DNA of 64,000 nt from Argopecten irradians (GCF_041381155.1 NC_091144.1:37326071-37390070); one strand, 5' to 3'; shown: positions 1 to 11,514, counted from the first letter of the stretch. Notes: generated by a model not told the origin, from the letters alone. Translations and numbers: made by a program.

Positions 1-46
1 ACAATGTTGATCATCCCTACATAACACAGACGTTACTGACAGTGAA

Positions 47-138
47 TTAACTCATTCACCCCTGAAAGTTCATAATGGACTGTTCCATACTTTGAATCAG
101 AAGAGTTCACTTGTGATTTTTAGGGGTGAATTGGTTAA
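47..138. repeat. ~92-bp palindromic MITE, copy 1 (TTAA-flanked)
   Basis: A short element begins TTAACTCATTCACCCCT and ends AGGGGTGAATTGGTTAA, so its ends are inverted repeats bounded by TTAA. A reverse-oriented copy lies at 1632-1724 and a half copy at 57363-57401. It has no coding capacity. The TTAA edges suggest mobilisation by a TTAA-targeting transposase such as piggyBac, but that is inference. Confidence 0.7.
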
Positions 139-152
139 ACCAATATTTTTTT

Positions 153-811
153 TAGGGCTGTCACGGGTACTAAATTTTGTCCCCGGGTACCAAATTTTAG
201 TACCCAACCCGTACCCGGGTACTCGACACAGATCTACTGCTTTTCTAACAAATTGGGTTACGTTATGTTTGCTGTTTGGAAAGATTGGTTGATCGACTGA
301 GATTTGATGAAATCATATCTGAGTTCATTAAAGATTGCTTCAGTCGTTAATTGTCTACTTCATTTCTATTTGACATTTATAATTGCTAATGAGCTGCCGT
401 AAAATGTCAGTCTAACCAGCTTGTCTGTAGCATATATACCAGTCCCAGAGGAAATGTTTTTGCACATGCGCAACAGGAAGTACTACATTCGGACGGTCTC
501 TCGTGTGTTATCTGATATGACTATAGTGTGACCTATTTAGTGCACATGTCCGTCAAGTAGATTGTTCTCGCATCAAAAGACGGTCATGAGAAATAAAATG
601 TATTGAAAAAGATAAGGTGTCATCCTTGGTGAATGAAAACAAAAACAAATGAGTTGGATTTTGTAATACTTTTAATATAAGTTCTAGACTTGTTTACGTG
701 CATCCAGACGAATTGTCCTATTTTGACGGGTACCCAGGTACACATTTTTTGACCCGGTTACATCCCCAACCAGACCCGTAACCAGGTACTCGGGTACTCG
801 TAACAGCCCTA
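153..811. mobile_element. Non-autonomous hAT-like element with 8-bp target duplication
   Basis: The left end reads TAGGGCTGT and the right end ACAGCCCTA. Both subterminal regions are rich in GGGTAC/GTACCC motifs in inverted orientation. The element is flanked on both sides by the same 8 bp, ATTTTTTT (145-152 and 812-819). An 8-bp duplication with TAGGGCTGT-type ends is typical of hAT elements. The 659-bp interior has no transposase. The flank is low complexity, so the duplication is good but not conclusive evidence. Confidence 0.72.
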
Positions 812-1001
812 ATTTTTTTCTGTGAATAAATTTCGCATAATTTTTGGACCTAAAGATTTTGTGAAAAAATAATCACCACAAAATAATTTAAATCGCATGT
901 AGGTACAGTGAAAATTTAAATCGGCATGAAAACAATGTACATGAAATGATTATTTTTAAAATATTCAACTTTCAGGTGATGTGTTTACTAAAGCTTCTTA
1001 C

Positions 1002-4000
1002 CTAATACATAGAATATGGACGGCCATCCCCCAGCAAATCCATATTTACAGAGCATCCCAGATAGTGGATAAGTGATCACATTTCCAAGCTGAGCTCCTG
1101 AAATAATAAAAGTATTTCAAAATTATCATTTTTTTTCCCATAACAAAGAGACCAATAACTTTAATTTGTATTAATTTTATGTATTATAAACAGGTTATTC
1201 CAAGAATGTACCTTATTTTGGTGGCTGAGAAAACAACAAAATCATGTCCTACTTAGGCCAAAAAAAAAATGTCTGTTTAGGGTTACATTCGCAAAATAAA
1301 ATAGGGTTGGTAGGACAGGATATTTTTTTAGGTGTCTTTCACTCTAAAGTAATGACCGCAACCAGAGTTTGAGATTTAAATCCTGACTTTTAATTTTTTT
1401 TTAAGAAAAGTGGAGAAAAAAAATATGGTCAGGGGTAAAAGATTAGGGTCAGTCTGGGTAACCCTAAACAGACATTTTTTGATAAGCAGGATTGGTTAAA
1501 GGACATTCTAGGTTTAGAAGGTGAAGGAAAACCAGAGTACTCCGAGAAAAAACCAGTAACCTTCAAACAGTAACTGCTCCACATATGAATCGAACTTGAA
1601 ACCCTGAGGTGGAAGCTTAGTGGTAGCCTTTGTTACCTCATTCACCCCTAAAATCACATTTGAACTCTTCTAATACAAAAGTTAGAACAGTCCATTATTA
1701 ATGTTCAGGGGTGAATGAATTAATCGAGTACCATCAACAGTGGTATATACAACACTAACCTGCATAAGTAAACGCTGTGAGTTTACTTCTTTCCATGGGT
1801 GGGGCCCAACTTCCCCAAAGGGCATGCATGGCTGGAAATGATACCCCCTGAAAATAAAAAGATAAAAATTAGATACTTTAAGCAGCAAATATTAATATAA
1901 TAGACTTCAAACTTTTTTTATAAGATAATGCAGATATAGAAAAATAATTTTAGCTAAATTCTTTGCACAATATTGGAATAATATAATTCTTTAATATTAA
2001 TAATACCAATTATTGACAAAGTAATTATTTCTTCGTCTGGAGATTTTTTAGTAATTACTCATTAGCAAATGTAATTTACTGATGTATTGATAAATTGGAC
2101 TGAACAAGACTGTACACACAGGAAAACCTATATCAGTATTAATTGTTATATTATCTCCCTTGATCAACTCTAATAATGCAAAGACTTTGAGGAAGGAGAG
2201 CGGAATGTAGCAGCATTGGACCTGGTCGATCATTAGCTACAATATTTTAGCTCTAAACGCTTTTCAAAGCTTTCCTACATATTGGAAGAGCATCCAGCTA
2301 GGGTTTGGAGGTCATGAGTTGGAACCCTGGTCTGGTTGGGCTGCTACATTTTCTTCTCTCCTGTTGCAATATTTCGTCTTTGCATATTACAGAGTTAGCT
2401 CCTTTGTGAGCACAATTCACGCCGTTTCCTCCAAAAATTATTACATGACGCACTCAAACACATGACGTCACAATCAATACCTACCCCCAAGGGGAGATAA
2501 CTCTGTAATATGCAAATACAGAATACGTAAACCAACAACTTACTGAACATATTCCGAGGATGATACGCAGCACAATCAGGAATACATAGCTGGTCTGAGC
2601 TGCCACAGGAGTGATAAATGTCGCTATAGAGGCTGCGAACATGCTCACACCAAACACTTTCTTTCCTCCGAATTTCGTGGCGACCCATCCTCCCGGAATC
2701 TGGGTGACCAGGTAGCCCCAGAAAAATGCACCAAGAACCGATCCCTGTACGTCTTCATTCCAGTCAAACTCACCGTCCTGTTATAATTATAACCAAATGC
2801 TTAATTATTCCATCCCAGTAAATAGAACGCAAAGATTCCTAAAGATTATTAGTTAATCTCATTAATTTAACTCAGAAATCATGATATTTATGTCTGCTGT
2901 GAACGAATGAATGTTTTTCTCTGCACAAGAGTTATCTTCCTTGGGAGCTTGTGCAGAAATTATATTTCAGGTGACTTCCTGTTTGCTAATTATATAATTA
3001 CCAGGTATACTACAGTGTACGAGTTAACGAATCAGAAAGTTGCCACATTTTTATTACAAATTACTATTGTTTAAACGTATAGGAATTGATGACTTAAATT
3101 CTGTCAAGGGGAGATAACTTTATCTGTTTGTAAGGAAAAACTTATTATAATGTGCAGGTGTATGTACTAATTGTAATAATTATATATAATTATAAGATAA
3201 TTAATTAATGGTTGAAATAATCTGCTTTTCTCTTTTCTTTTTACTAATAATAACACATTTCATACACATGTTTTGAAAAAAATATGTTTCTATTTTTTTC
3301 TTTGCTTGACAATAGGACAAGAAAACACTTTTAAAAATAATTGCTGCTAAAATTGAGTCTTACCTCAAACTGTGGTGCCTTGGTGACGTTGGAGCCAGCA
3401 GATACCAGACCACAACTGCTGGACATAAACTGGTCGGAGTTTGCTTTTGAACTGTTCCCTTGGCTTTCATGTAATGCTGTCCAGTTGACCATGCAGACGA
3501 TTGCCACACTCATATTGGCCCGAAGTGTGTAGACATTGATGAAGCCAAAAAAGCCCAGGATGGCTAACTGCAGGCGCTTTGAGGTCCACCATGGAACTAC
3601 AATGAGAAATGTACTGGTATGTGACTTACGTTTTAATTAGTTGAAAGCCAATTGATCAATATTAAAATGTTGAAACTACATGTATTGCATCTTGTATATT
3701 ACAGTGTTACTCGCAAACTGATGACATCAAAATCACTCCCTACCAGCAAGGGCAAATAACTCTGTAATATGCAAAGACAGAAAATCTCTGTGCAATATAT
3801 ACCGAAATTTATTCCTCTAGGTGTGGGTTTTATTAGTTTAACGTCCCATTAACAGCCAGGGTCATGTAAGGATGTGCCAGGTTTGTTAGTGGAGGAAAGC
3901 CAGAGTACCCAGAGAGAACCACTGACCAGTGGTCAGTACCTGACAACTGCATGCCCCACATGGGATTCAAACAAGCTGACAGCATGAAATGTGACAACTG

Positions 4001-6005
4001 TGTTTAGTTAATATACAATATTGGTTATATAATTAATATTAATTGCTCAGCAGCAAATGATGTGGGATTTTTTAAGGAGAATCCAGAACACTAATTTTCA
4101 AATTTTAATACTAAGAAATAATTTAGGCTAGGGTTCACATGAAAATCTTGGGTCCAGACTTACTCAGCATCTATAGCTAGATGAGCCCTTGCCTGTTAAT
4201 CACAGATTGCCATGAATATGTATTGTTGCTAGTTTGCACCTTAATTATATATAACTTAAGATTATTTTTCCTTATCTTCTGTAATGCTTTTCTATGGGAA
4301 ATTTTAAGTTAAAAATAAAGGAATGTTGATGAAACTGGGCCCAGTGCAAAATATTTAAGCATTGATGTCACAATTTTTTAATTTTATCGGAGTATGAAAA
4401 AACAATTTGTATGCAAACTGTGTGCACCGCGTAATTAATTTTATACTCTATTTGATAAAATGAAGTATGTTTAAATGTACCATTCTAGTGGTTTTTCAAG
4501 GGATTCTTTTTTCCGAATCTATACGTAACGTCAATGTCTCTATTGTGACGTCAAAATAACGTCGGGGTATTGCGCCATTCTCAGATTTTTTTTTTCATAG
4601 TGATATGCAAAAAAAGTATTGGCCAATCAGAAAGCCAGATTTGGAATGAAAACTAGGCGTACATGTATAATCAAATGTTTACAAATCAATGCTGTGTTTT
4701 CGTATTTTCTATCATTATCAGGGTTCTTACTTAAGTTTTTTAGTAGATGGTTGAAAAATAATAATAGGTGGTTGGGGGCCTCATGGCCAATACTTAATAA
4801 TTATTTCTGACAAAAATATCTGGTTGTAAACTAAGAAATAGACCACTGTTTTTTCCAGCAACCGGCTTTTAACGAGAACTCTGATTATTATGTACAAGAT
4901 AATATATAAACTCTTCAAAAATAAAATAAACAAAATCAAGGCTGTATTTACAGTTGAAATAAACATAAAATTCCCTTTTTAAACCTTTCTTTTTTTGTAA
5001 CAGGACGGTTTTGACTGCAGCCGTTATTGCAGTGGGGCCGTTCTCACTGGGGCCGATCTGGGGTCGTTTTAAAGTGGGGCCGTTTTAACTTGGATTCCTT
5101 AAATTTCAGGAATGTTTGTTTAATTCATGAAACTGGGTCCTGGAGTAATTGAACCAATTGTCCACTGCTTGGTAAGCATATAATTGATTTTTTTTGCTTT
5201 CTGATTGGCCGATTCTTTTTCATACCACTATGAAAAAAAAATCTAAGATTGGCACCAAAACCTGGCGTAACTGTGACATCACAATAGAAACATTGACGTT
5301 GCACATTGATTCGAAAAAATAATCTCATGAAAAATCAATGGAATTGTATGCGTCAATATATTTTATTTTATCAAGTAAAGTCCGGAAAATTGATTTCATT
5401 TGGTTATGAAAAAAAAAATGTTTGCAAACTTTTGTGAGAATCTCCAACGGATTCACACAGTGATTTGTAAACAAAAAATAATTATACAAACACATTGTAG
5501 AGTTATCTTCCCTTTGTAGTGGCTTTATAGAGTTATCTGCCCATAAGTAATGTACACGTAACTCCACAGAAACATAATTAAATAGTAACGAAAGTAACGT
5601 CATATTTTTTCAGAGAAGAAACGACATGAATTTTGGCAGGTACGTCACACAATAATGACCTCACAATCATTTTAATATCCTCAAGGGCAGATAACTCTTT
5701 TTTTAATATGCAATCATTAAGATTAAATGACATTTTAATTTAGTAATCACATGTGTTTATGTACCGTATTCAACAAGGTTATCAAAGTTTATGAATTAAG
5801 GTCCAATAAAACTTCAATATGGTTATTTTTGTTTTCGATACCTTAAATTTGGGCGCCTAACTTTTAAGTTACATTTTGATCGCTGTTTATCGCTCATAAC
5901 TTAACTGTAACAGTACAAATATACGATTTTGATCTTACCTTTCTCTGGGTCAAATGGTATTTCACTATCTTCCGTATTACCTACTCGATATTCAGCTTTA
6001 GTCAT
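1002..6005 (-). CDS. SLC17-family (sialin-like) anion transporter, exons 1-5, 3' part outside the window
   Basis: This is the N-terminal half of a major-facilitator transporter of the SLC17 family, which moves sialic acid, phosphate or glutamate-like anions across lysosomal, vesicular or plasma membranes. Exons in coding order are 5939-6005, 3364-3596, 2544-2777, 1760-1847 and 1002-1097. All have AG/GT borders and compatible phases, giving about 239 residues of a usual ~500. Visible: an acidic cytosolic N-terminus; TM1 running into [14 protein letters not shown]; a luminal loop with N-glycosylation sequons (NWT, NSS, NVT); [19 protein letters not shown], the MFS signature region; [20 protein letters not shown], with the histidine conserved in sialin; and TM5 after GAQLGN. 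The start is the ATG at 6005, preceded by no other plausible coding exon. Introns carry MITEs at 1256, 1632, 2370 and 4480. The substrate cannot be told from sequence. Confidence 0.93.
1256..1482. repeat. Foldback MITE inside SLC17 intron 4
   Basis: The left arm contains AATGTCTGTTTAGGGTTAC and the right arm GTAACCCTAAACAGACATT, near-perfect inverted repeats about 225 bp apart. A related end (GTAACCCTAAACACACAT) occurs at 38062-38079. No ORF is present. Confidence 0.7.
1632..1724. repeat. ~92-bp palindromic MITE, copy 2
   Basis: Reverse-oriented copy of the element at 47-138, with CTCATTCACCCCTAAAA at one end and CAGGGGTGAATGAATTAA at the other. It sits in SLC17 intron 4, just downstream of exon 4. 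Confidence 0.65.
2370..2527. repeat. Palindromic MITE with GAGTTATCTCCCTT ends, copy 1
   Basis: The left arm reads TTTGCATATTACAGAGTTA and the right arm TAACTCTGTAATATGCAAA. The interior has paired TGACG/TGACGTCA motifs. Related copies or halves lie near 3690, 5628 and 45335, and isolated AGAGTTATCTCCCTT cores elsewhere. The element fills most of the intron between SLC17 exons 3 and 4. Not coding. Confidence 0.7.
3690..3785. repeat. Short copy of the TTATCTCCCTT-ended MITE
   Basis: It starts TTGTATATTACAGTGTTACT and ends CAAATAACTCTGTAATATGC, with an internal GATGACATCA. It is a shortened, diverged copy of the 2370-2527 element, in SLC17 intron 1. Confidence 0.55.
3822..3990. repeat. Fragment of a dispersed composite repeat
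   Basis: Contains AACGTCCCATTAACAGCCAG, GGTCATGTAAGGATG and a terminal CCCCACATGGGATTCAAAC. Matching pieces recur at 26395-26530, 26655-26870, 29340-29460, 56745-56790 and 59830-59950. The GGGATTCRAAC part resembles the complement of a tRNA B box, so a tRNA-derived SINE origin is possible. Confidence 0.55.
4480..5360. repeat. Large foldback element in SLC17 intron 1
   Basis: Two arms of roughly 200 bp are imperfect inverted copies. The pairs include TTGGCCAATCAGAAAGC with GCTTTCTGATTGGCCG, TTTTTCATAGTGATATG with CATACCACTATGAAAAA, and TCTATTGTGACGTCA with GTGACATCACAATAGA. The loop holds no recognisable gene. Confidence 0.65.
5628..5715. repeat. Diverged copy of the TTATCTCCCTT-ended MITE
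   Basis: Contains GGCAGGTACGTCACACAATA, then CCTCAAGGGCAGATAACTCT and TTAATATGC, in the order seen in one half of the 2370-2527 element. Confidence 0.45.
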
Positions 6006-7300
6006 TTTTACACAGTCGTTGCAGGCCTACTGTATCTGTTATGTTTTACACGTGAACAAGATGACGAAACTGTGACGAAATAACCGGTATCTGTTTACAA
6101 TCTAGCCCTACACACGTGGCGACTTGTTTTCGTCGTTTCTTAAGTATCGCCTGAGAAAATAGCCTCGTGATGTGAGAAAAAGCTTTTCACTTCGCCGTTT
6201 CCTGGAGATTTCGTGGCGTCTGCAGTTTAAAATGGCAATTCAAAGCGTCTGAGACGAATTTCAGTACACAAAGCACGTCTCGGCATAGGAAATTCCGACG
6301 TTTCGCCCCTTCTGCTAGGATTTGACCCATTACGTCTATGATTTGTTCAGTAAGGTCCGAACTGGTCCGAAATGACTTAGCGCTAATTTCTCTGGAGTCG
6401 AAAAGTCTTTAACCCTCTAACCCATTGGATGATGAAATCACGTTCAAACGGATCCGGAATCGAACAAAAGAGATTCTTTTTTATTAACAATCTTCTATCA
6501 CGGCCGTTTCGGATAATTGTGATTCAATTATTTGTTATTTAATATAGGTTGAAAATTAATAATTTGAATAAACATGAAAAAAAGATCATAATGGTTAATA
6601 ATATCATAAAACTCAACTTGCAGAATATTATTAAATACTGTAGCTGTATGGCTAACATCTAACGCGGCATACCAGTAATATTCAACTTAAAAGAATATTA
6701 AAAATATAGAATTCTAGCTAAAGTCTCGGTTCAAAGTCTTTCCACACTGTAAATTTGACCTATATTAAATTCTATGTTACAACGTGTAATTTATTAACGG
6801 ATTTTAGCAAAATTCGAGCATATATTTTCAACGAATGATTTTTCATTATTGAAAAGATTTTACGAAAATTCATCAGAATAATACCTGTATTTCTATCTGG
6901 ACCCAAAGAATTTCTTAAAATTGTCTATCCAATTTCCTGCAATATTACACAAGAACATTGTATCTTTTTTTTCAAATCGCTGCCTTATGTCATATGTGAT
7001 GCTATTGTCGAAATAGGCCTACCTTGATACTTAAGAAAAAATAACATGTCTTTCAACATGTGTATTTCTGGAGACATAAAAGATTCAAATAGCGGATATA
7101 TATGTATACATGTATATATATACATACATATATATATATACATGTATGCATGTAACTAAATAAATAAGAACGCCTTGGTGTAAATTAGCGTGGATGTTAT
7201 AAATATTTGCAGCAGTGAAATGAATAAATATGGTCTAATGTTGTAGATATTTTTATTTGCACTTCTGGCGATTCGAAGTGATGTAAAATAATTTAATTCT
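6006..7300. other. 5' flank of the SLC17 gene and AT-rich spacer
   Basis: The first ~500 bp upstream of the SLC17 start codon are richer in CpG than the surroundings and should hold its 5' UTR and promoter; I see no convincing TATA box. From about 6500 the sequence is AT-rich and ends in a TA/TG microsatellite (7085-7150). No ORF with family resemblance. Confidence 0.5.
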
Positions 7301-7483
7301 ACTGGCAGTGGCGTATAGGAAGATGAAACGTAATGGGGGGGGGGGGGGGGGGGAAAGGTCCTCAATATTTACTAAAAGACATGTTTCCCCCCCCCCCCCC
7401 CCCCCCCCGGGCAATTCCCCTCCCCTTCCAGCCCACCCACCCAGCCCCCGGGGTCTCCCCGCTTCCTACGCCCCTAGCTGGTA
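7301..7483. repeat. Foldback element with poly(G) and poly(C) arms
   Basis: The ends are inverted: ACTGGCAGTGGCGTATAGGA on the left and CTTCCTACGCCCCTAGCTGG on the right. Inside are an uninterrupted run of 19 G (7335-7353) and one of 22 C (7387-7408), separated by 33 bp. The runs can pair as a hairpin or form G-quadruplex/i-motif structures. Their exact lengths may be sequencing-limited. Confidence 0.7.
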
Positions 7484-7849
7484 AAGTTTAGATCGTTATC
7501 ATCTGAAATGTATTTGAGTATTTGATGTATCAATTTGATGAATGAACTTTTTAATCCTGACAGCTAAATAAGCTGAAAATTACATATAACCCACAGCTCG
7601 GCTCTATCCTTCAATACAACTGTTTCCTGTCCACCCGATCTGCCCCGCCTCTTCTAAATGTCATATACAGTGTATGTCTGAAGGAATATAGGTGTTTTCA
7701 TGGAATCTCTGAATGTATGTATAATGATTTAAGTAACTTTTAGGACAATTCAGTCTAAGAGAACATTAAAATTTGTACATATTTCGGAAAAAACCAGTTT
7801 CTAATGGAAATTAGATCAGTCGGTTTTTTCCGCACGTCTTTTTATCGTC

Positions 7850-8765
7850 GTCGGGTTTTCTGAAAAGTCGGTTTTGTTACTCGAATAGGTCTGTTGTTAT
7901 AGTCTGCTCGGTGTTCAGGTTCCCTCGCAGTCTTCGATCGTGTTGGTTCTCCTGTTCCTTCTTGCGGGTTCCTTTGGTTTTCTAGGTTGGATGTTCGTCG
8001 ATCGCGTCGGTTGGTTTAGTAGTATCTCGAGGTGGCGTCGGTGTTCGTTTCGATCGGTCGTCTCAGTGGTTTGAATCTTGTGATCGGTTGTTTCTCTCGC
8101 GTTCCGGTCTTGCCTCGTGTCCTCTTCGGGTGTGTTTGGCGGTTTGTCGTGATTGCTTTTCGCAATTACTTTCCGTGTTTAGTTCGTCCTTTCGGTTCGG
8201 TATTTCGATTAGCTACATAGCGGCCCTTTGTATCGTTTGTGTGTCGTCTTAAGTCAGTTTCGCGGTTCTTCTAGGTTCTGTCGGTGTTTCCCATTCGGCA
8301 GAGTCGGTTGTCTTCGCGTACATTGTGGTCTCGAACTTCGGATGGTTGTTGTATGCCGCACGTGTGTCCGGCTTACCCAGGTCGGTGGCCCTCGGTGGAG
8401 CGGTAAGGACGTGGAGGGTGTGTATGTCGGGCGCTTGTCTCGTTTGCTGTTGAGTAATGTTCAGTTTAACTTTTGTTAGCAAGTTATGACGCAATCGTAG
8501 TCGTTCTTCGCGGGTTTCGCGTGCTCAAAGTTTTCGCTTCTTCGTACCAATTTCTCGGTGACAGGGTGTGTGTCGGGCGCTTCGTATTCGGTAGATTTCC
8601 CTTTTCGGTTTATTATCGTCCGCGTCTATTGGTTTGTCGGAACGTCAGTTGCGGTATTTCGTTTCGTCCGGTTTTTATTTCGTGCGTTGCTTAGGGGTGT
8701 TCGGTCTCGTTTTCGGTTAAAACTTACATTCAGCGGTCCTTTAAATTTAATCACCTTGCCCTCAG
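7850..8765 (+). other. A-depleted, CpG- and TCG-rich block of unknown origin
   Basis: For about 900 bp the plus strand has very few A. Counting by eye, the lines at 7921, 8041 and 8101 have 2, 6 and 1 A per 60 bases. T and G are abundant and TCG/CGG/CGTT words very frequent, unlike the AT-rich flanks. Short ORFs on the plus strand here (8032-8220, 8228-8479, 8473-8694) are a by-product of the missing TAA/TAG/TGA and show no family signature. A shorter TCG-rich stretch occurs at 42445-42640. Confidence 0.5.
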
Positions 8766-9779
8766 TGTGACCATGTTGAGATGTTCAAAAATCGCCGTTT
8801 CCGCCATTATTGTGTTTCGACTTTTGTTATAACCTGTCCCTTGCTCGTAGAGTAATGGCATACTTTTGTCCTAGAAAACTGCTCAAAGGCTCATGACAGT
8901 GTGGTTTACCTTATAGGTATTTATCTTTGCTTAAAAACCATAGTCATCACCCTCAGTGGTTATGTAGTTTATTTGCTTATCGTTGACTTGGCTCATGGCA
9001 TGGGTACAGCGGCCATAGTGTACTATTAATCGTATTTGACCAATGATTTTATTTCAACGATATTAATTGAAATACTAAACAATGACGTGGAATTTGTCAA
9101 TATTTTATGTTATATGTTTCATAAGAAATGTAGAACAATACATTTATGCCATATTTTGCTTCTTGGTTATGTAAAAGAATTAGCCTGAACGAATTGTCCC
9201 TTTAAGTAAACTCTTAGGTATATATAATTCTGTGTGTACATGAGGGTGTGTATAAATGTGATTGTAAATATGTAAAATTGGTACACATGAAATACTTTTG
9301 TTTGGTAACTATTATGGTGAATTGTTCTCTTTCTTTGTCTGTACTGTACGTAGAAGTGAAAATAATTCCAAAAATAAAATCAATATATTTATTTGATGTA
9401 TATAATTCATTGATTTAGATGTATCATATCAGAGTTATCGTGCATTCGGAGACCTTGATTCGTGCATTCGGAGACCTGTGATGTTTACATACACTAGAGA
9501 CTACATTGATGAAAAAATAAACTGTATATGAACACTAGAATGACATGTCCAGGGTTATTTTTGGAGAGCCCCTTTGGCCCCTCGAATTTGAAAATATCCC
9601 CTATATGTTCCAGAAAATGTCTCCTTTTTTACATTTCTTTGTTAGATAATGGCCCTGAAGAATTGTCAAATTCTTAAAAATTGCCCATGCATTTTTCAGC
9701 CAATACTATCCTTTTTTTGCATGTCTATATGTTGCGCCATTTGAAATTGTACGTGTGTCCTACGCATATTTACATACTC
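8766..9779. other. Spacer without recognisable genes
   Basis: AT-rich sequence with a small direct repeat of CGTGCATTCGGAGACC at 9441 and 9463. I see no exon or full repeat element. Confidence 0.5.
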
Positions 9780-9893
9780 AGACCCCAATTTCTCAGGTCA
9801 AACAAGTCAAACATCGACTAAGTCATTTTCCTCTTACTTAAAGTTTTGACTTAATTACTTAAGTCTGTACTTTTGTTTGGAGAAATCGGAGCC
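9780..9893. repeat. Small foldback element
   Basis: The left end CCCAATTTCTCAGGTCAAAC and the right end GTTTGGAGAAATCGGAG are imperfect inverted repeats. Internal GACTAAGTCA and TGACTTAATTACTTAAGTC continue the symmetry. Confidence 0.5.
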
Positions 9894-10817
9894 AGATGTA
9901 CCGATAAGGCTTTAAAGGCTCGCTTTCGCCACTGGACCGCCAAAAACTTGGCGTGATGGTATTAGACGTCCCCTGCCGGTAAAACCGGGCCCCCGGGGAT
10001 GACGTTTACGTAATGTATGCAATGTGTCTTATATTATCTCTAAGTCTTTGTCCCCGTGCACATCTGCCTGTTTGATCATGGATGCCGGTGGGGCATCATG
10101 TTACTGGAGAAAAATCGGGGTTATATTTTTGGGGTCAAATTATACGGCGCAACGATGCCTCTTCCTTCTTTCTTTCTTTGATGGTTTATATTATCTATCT
10201 ACACATATGTATCAATCACTACCATTTTTGACCAATAAATCAAAATGAAGGGCAATAATCATCTGCATATGTAAATTAAATTGCTCATTTACATGTGACA
10301 TATAATTTGGCCATAGCAACGATTAATGTTTATTTCTGGTGACATCATCCCCCATTATCCACCATTGAGTAATTTTCCTTTAAAGTATTTCTGATATCCA
10401 AGAATCGTGTGGAATTTTATTTGCAATATTATATATTATGAGTATGAAATAAATATTTTGACCCGTAATCTTTTTGTTTTATTAATGTGCATGTCGTACA
10501 AAATACAGGACCCGGATTTTGTTGAGGTATTTTACGTAAAACAATGTTCTTTGAAAAAGTAGCATGCTTTGTGTCCTAAAGTACCGTGAACGTTACAAAG
10601 AGAATGAATTAGAACTTTGCTTACTAAAACGAGATTGAACGATCCAGACTTACAAACACATAGACACTATTTTTTAAATGTCTAATATGAGAAAAAAAAG
10701 AAAGAAAAAAAACAAGATAATCTTGATTATAATCTTCTATGAATTTTATGAATTGTGTATTTTAAAACAATGATTTTATTACATCACCATATCAACACAA
10801 CTTAACCCAATATAACG
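9894..10817. other. Spacer without recognisable genes
   Basis: Contains a CCGGGCCCCCGGGG-rich palindrome near 9985-9999 and otherwise AT-rich sequence. No coding signature seen on either strand. Confidence 0.45.
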
Positions 10818-11514
10818 ATCATCATCATCAATCTTTATTCCTCAAAAATGAGAGTGTGTAATATAGAAAAAGAAAACAAATTAATAATTGATATATACAA
10901 TATAGATCAACTCTGCTTTATACAAGAAATATACAATGTTCTTTGATAGGGGTGTATCCACCCTGACATCTTATGGTATCAATTCCAAAATTTGGATTTA
11001 TGGCGTTAAAATAAATTTGTGCTGCTTATATACAAAATATATACAGTCGTTTGCGAATTCGCAGCCCACAGCATCATTGTCAAAGTCATATTCGCCAAGT
11101 GTTGCTTTAAAAAGAGACACTAAAAGTTTCTCGTCATTCATCTGTGATAACGTCAGATATGGCTGTACACCATAGTAATTTATTATTTTGTCCATAAACG
11201 TGTCCCTGAGAATGAATGTGGTAGAACATTCAGTGACGAAATGCCGAATGACGTCATAAGAAAGTTGTCCTCACTTCACACATATTTTGCTAGTACTGTG
11301 TTCTATAGGAGGGCAAGTTAACATTTTACAGACGTATAATACTTCTTTCTTATTGGTGTTCTCTAATTTCAATAGCTTATATAGTTCATTATATGTCATG
11401 TGTACATTTTTAAAACGATTAAAATTGTCATTGTTCATTTGTTCTTTAAGTTGTGCGTTTTCACGGATGTGTATTGCAGCTCTAACTATATATTTCCACT
11501 CACGTCGATTTGAT
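10818..11514 (-). mobile_element. 5'-truncated LINE: end of reverse-transcriptase ORF plus 3' tail
   Basis: On the minus strand one frame runs from 11513 to the stop at 10998, broken by a single TGA. It starts NRREWKYIVRAAIHIREN and continues into a basic, lysine-rich segment. It then shows a C-terminal zinc-finger pattern (CPP...ICVK-stop-GQLSYDVIRHFVTEC) like that of CR1/RTE-type non-LTR retrotransposons. The TGA stands where a zinc-binding cysteine is expected. A 3' UTR follows, with AATAAAG and a (GAT)n tail at 10817-10830, as at LINE 3' ends. The 5' side is cut off by a MITE at 11515. This is a dead copy; the clade is uncertain. Confidence 0.7.

Noticed and set aside
8032..8770. Cluster of plus-strand ORFs of 60-83 codons
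   Set aside because: They lie in A-depleted DNA where stop codons are rare by composition. Peptides show no domain, and ORFs overlap in several frames.
10998..11514. TGA read as selenocysteine
   Set aside because: The protein is a LINE C-terminus whose other copies need cysteine there. No selenoprotein family or SECIS element is seen; simple mutation is enough.
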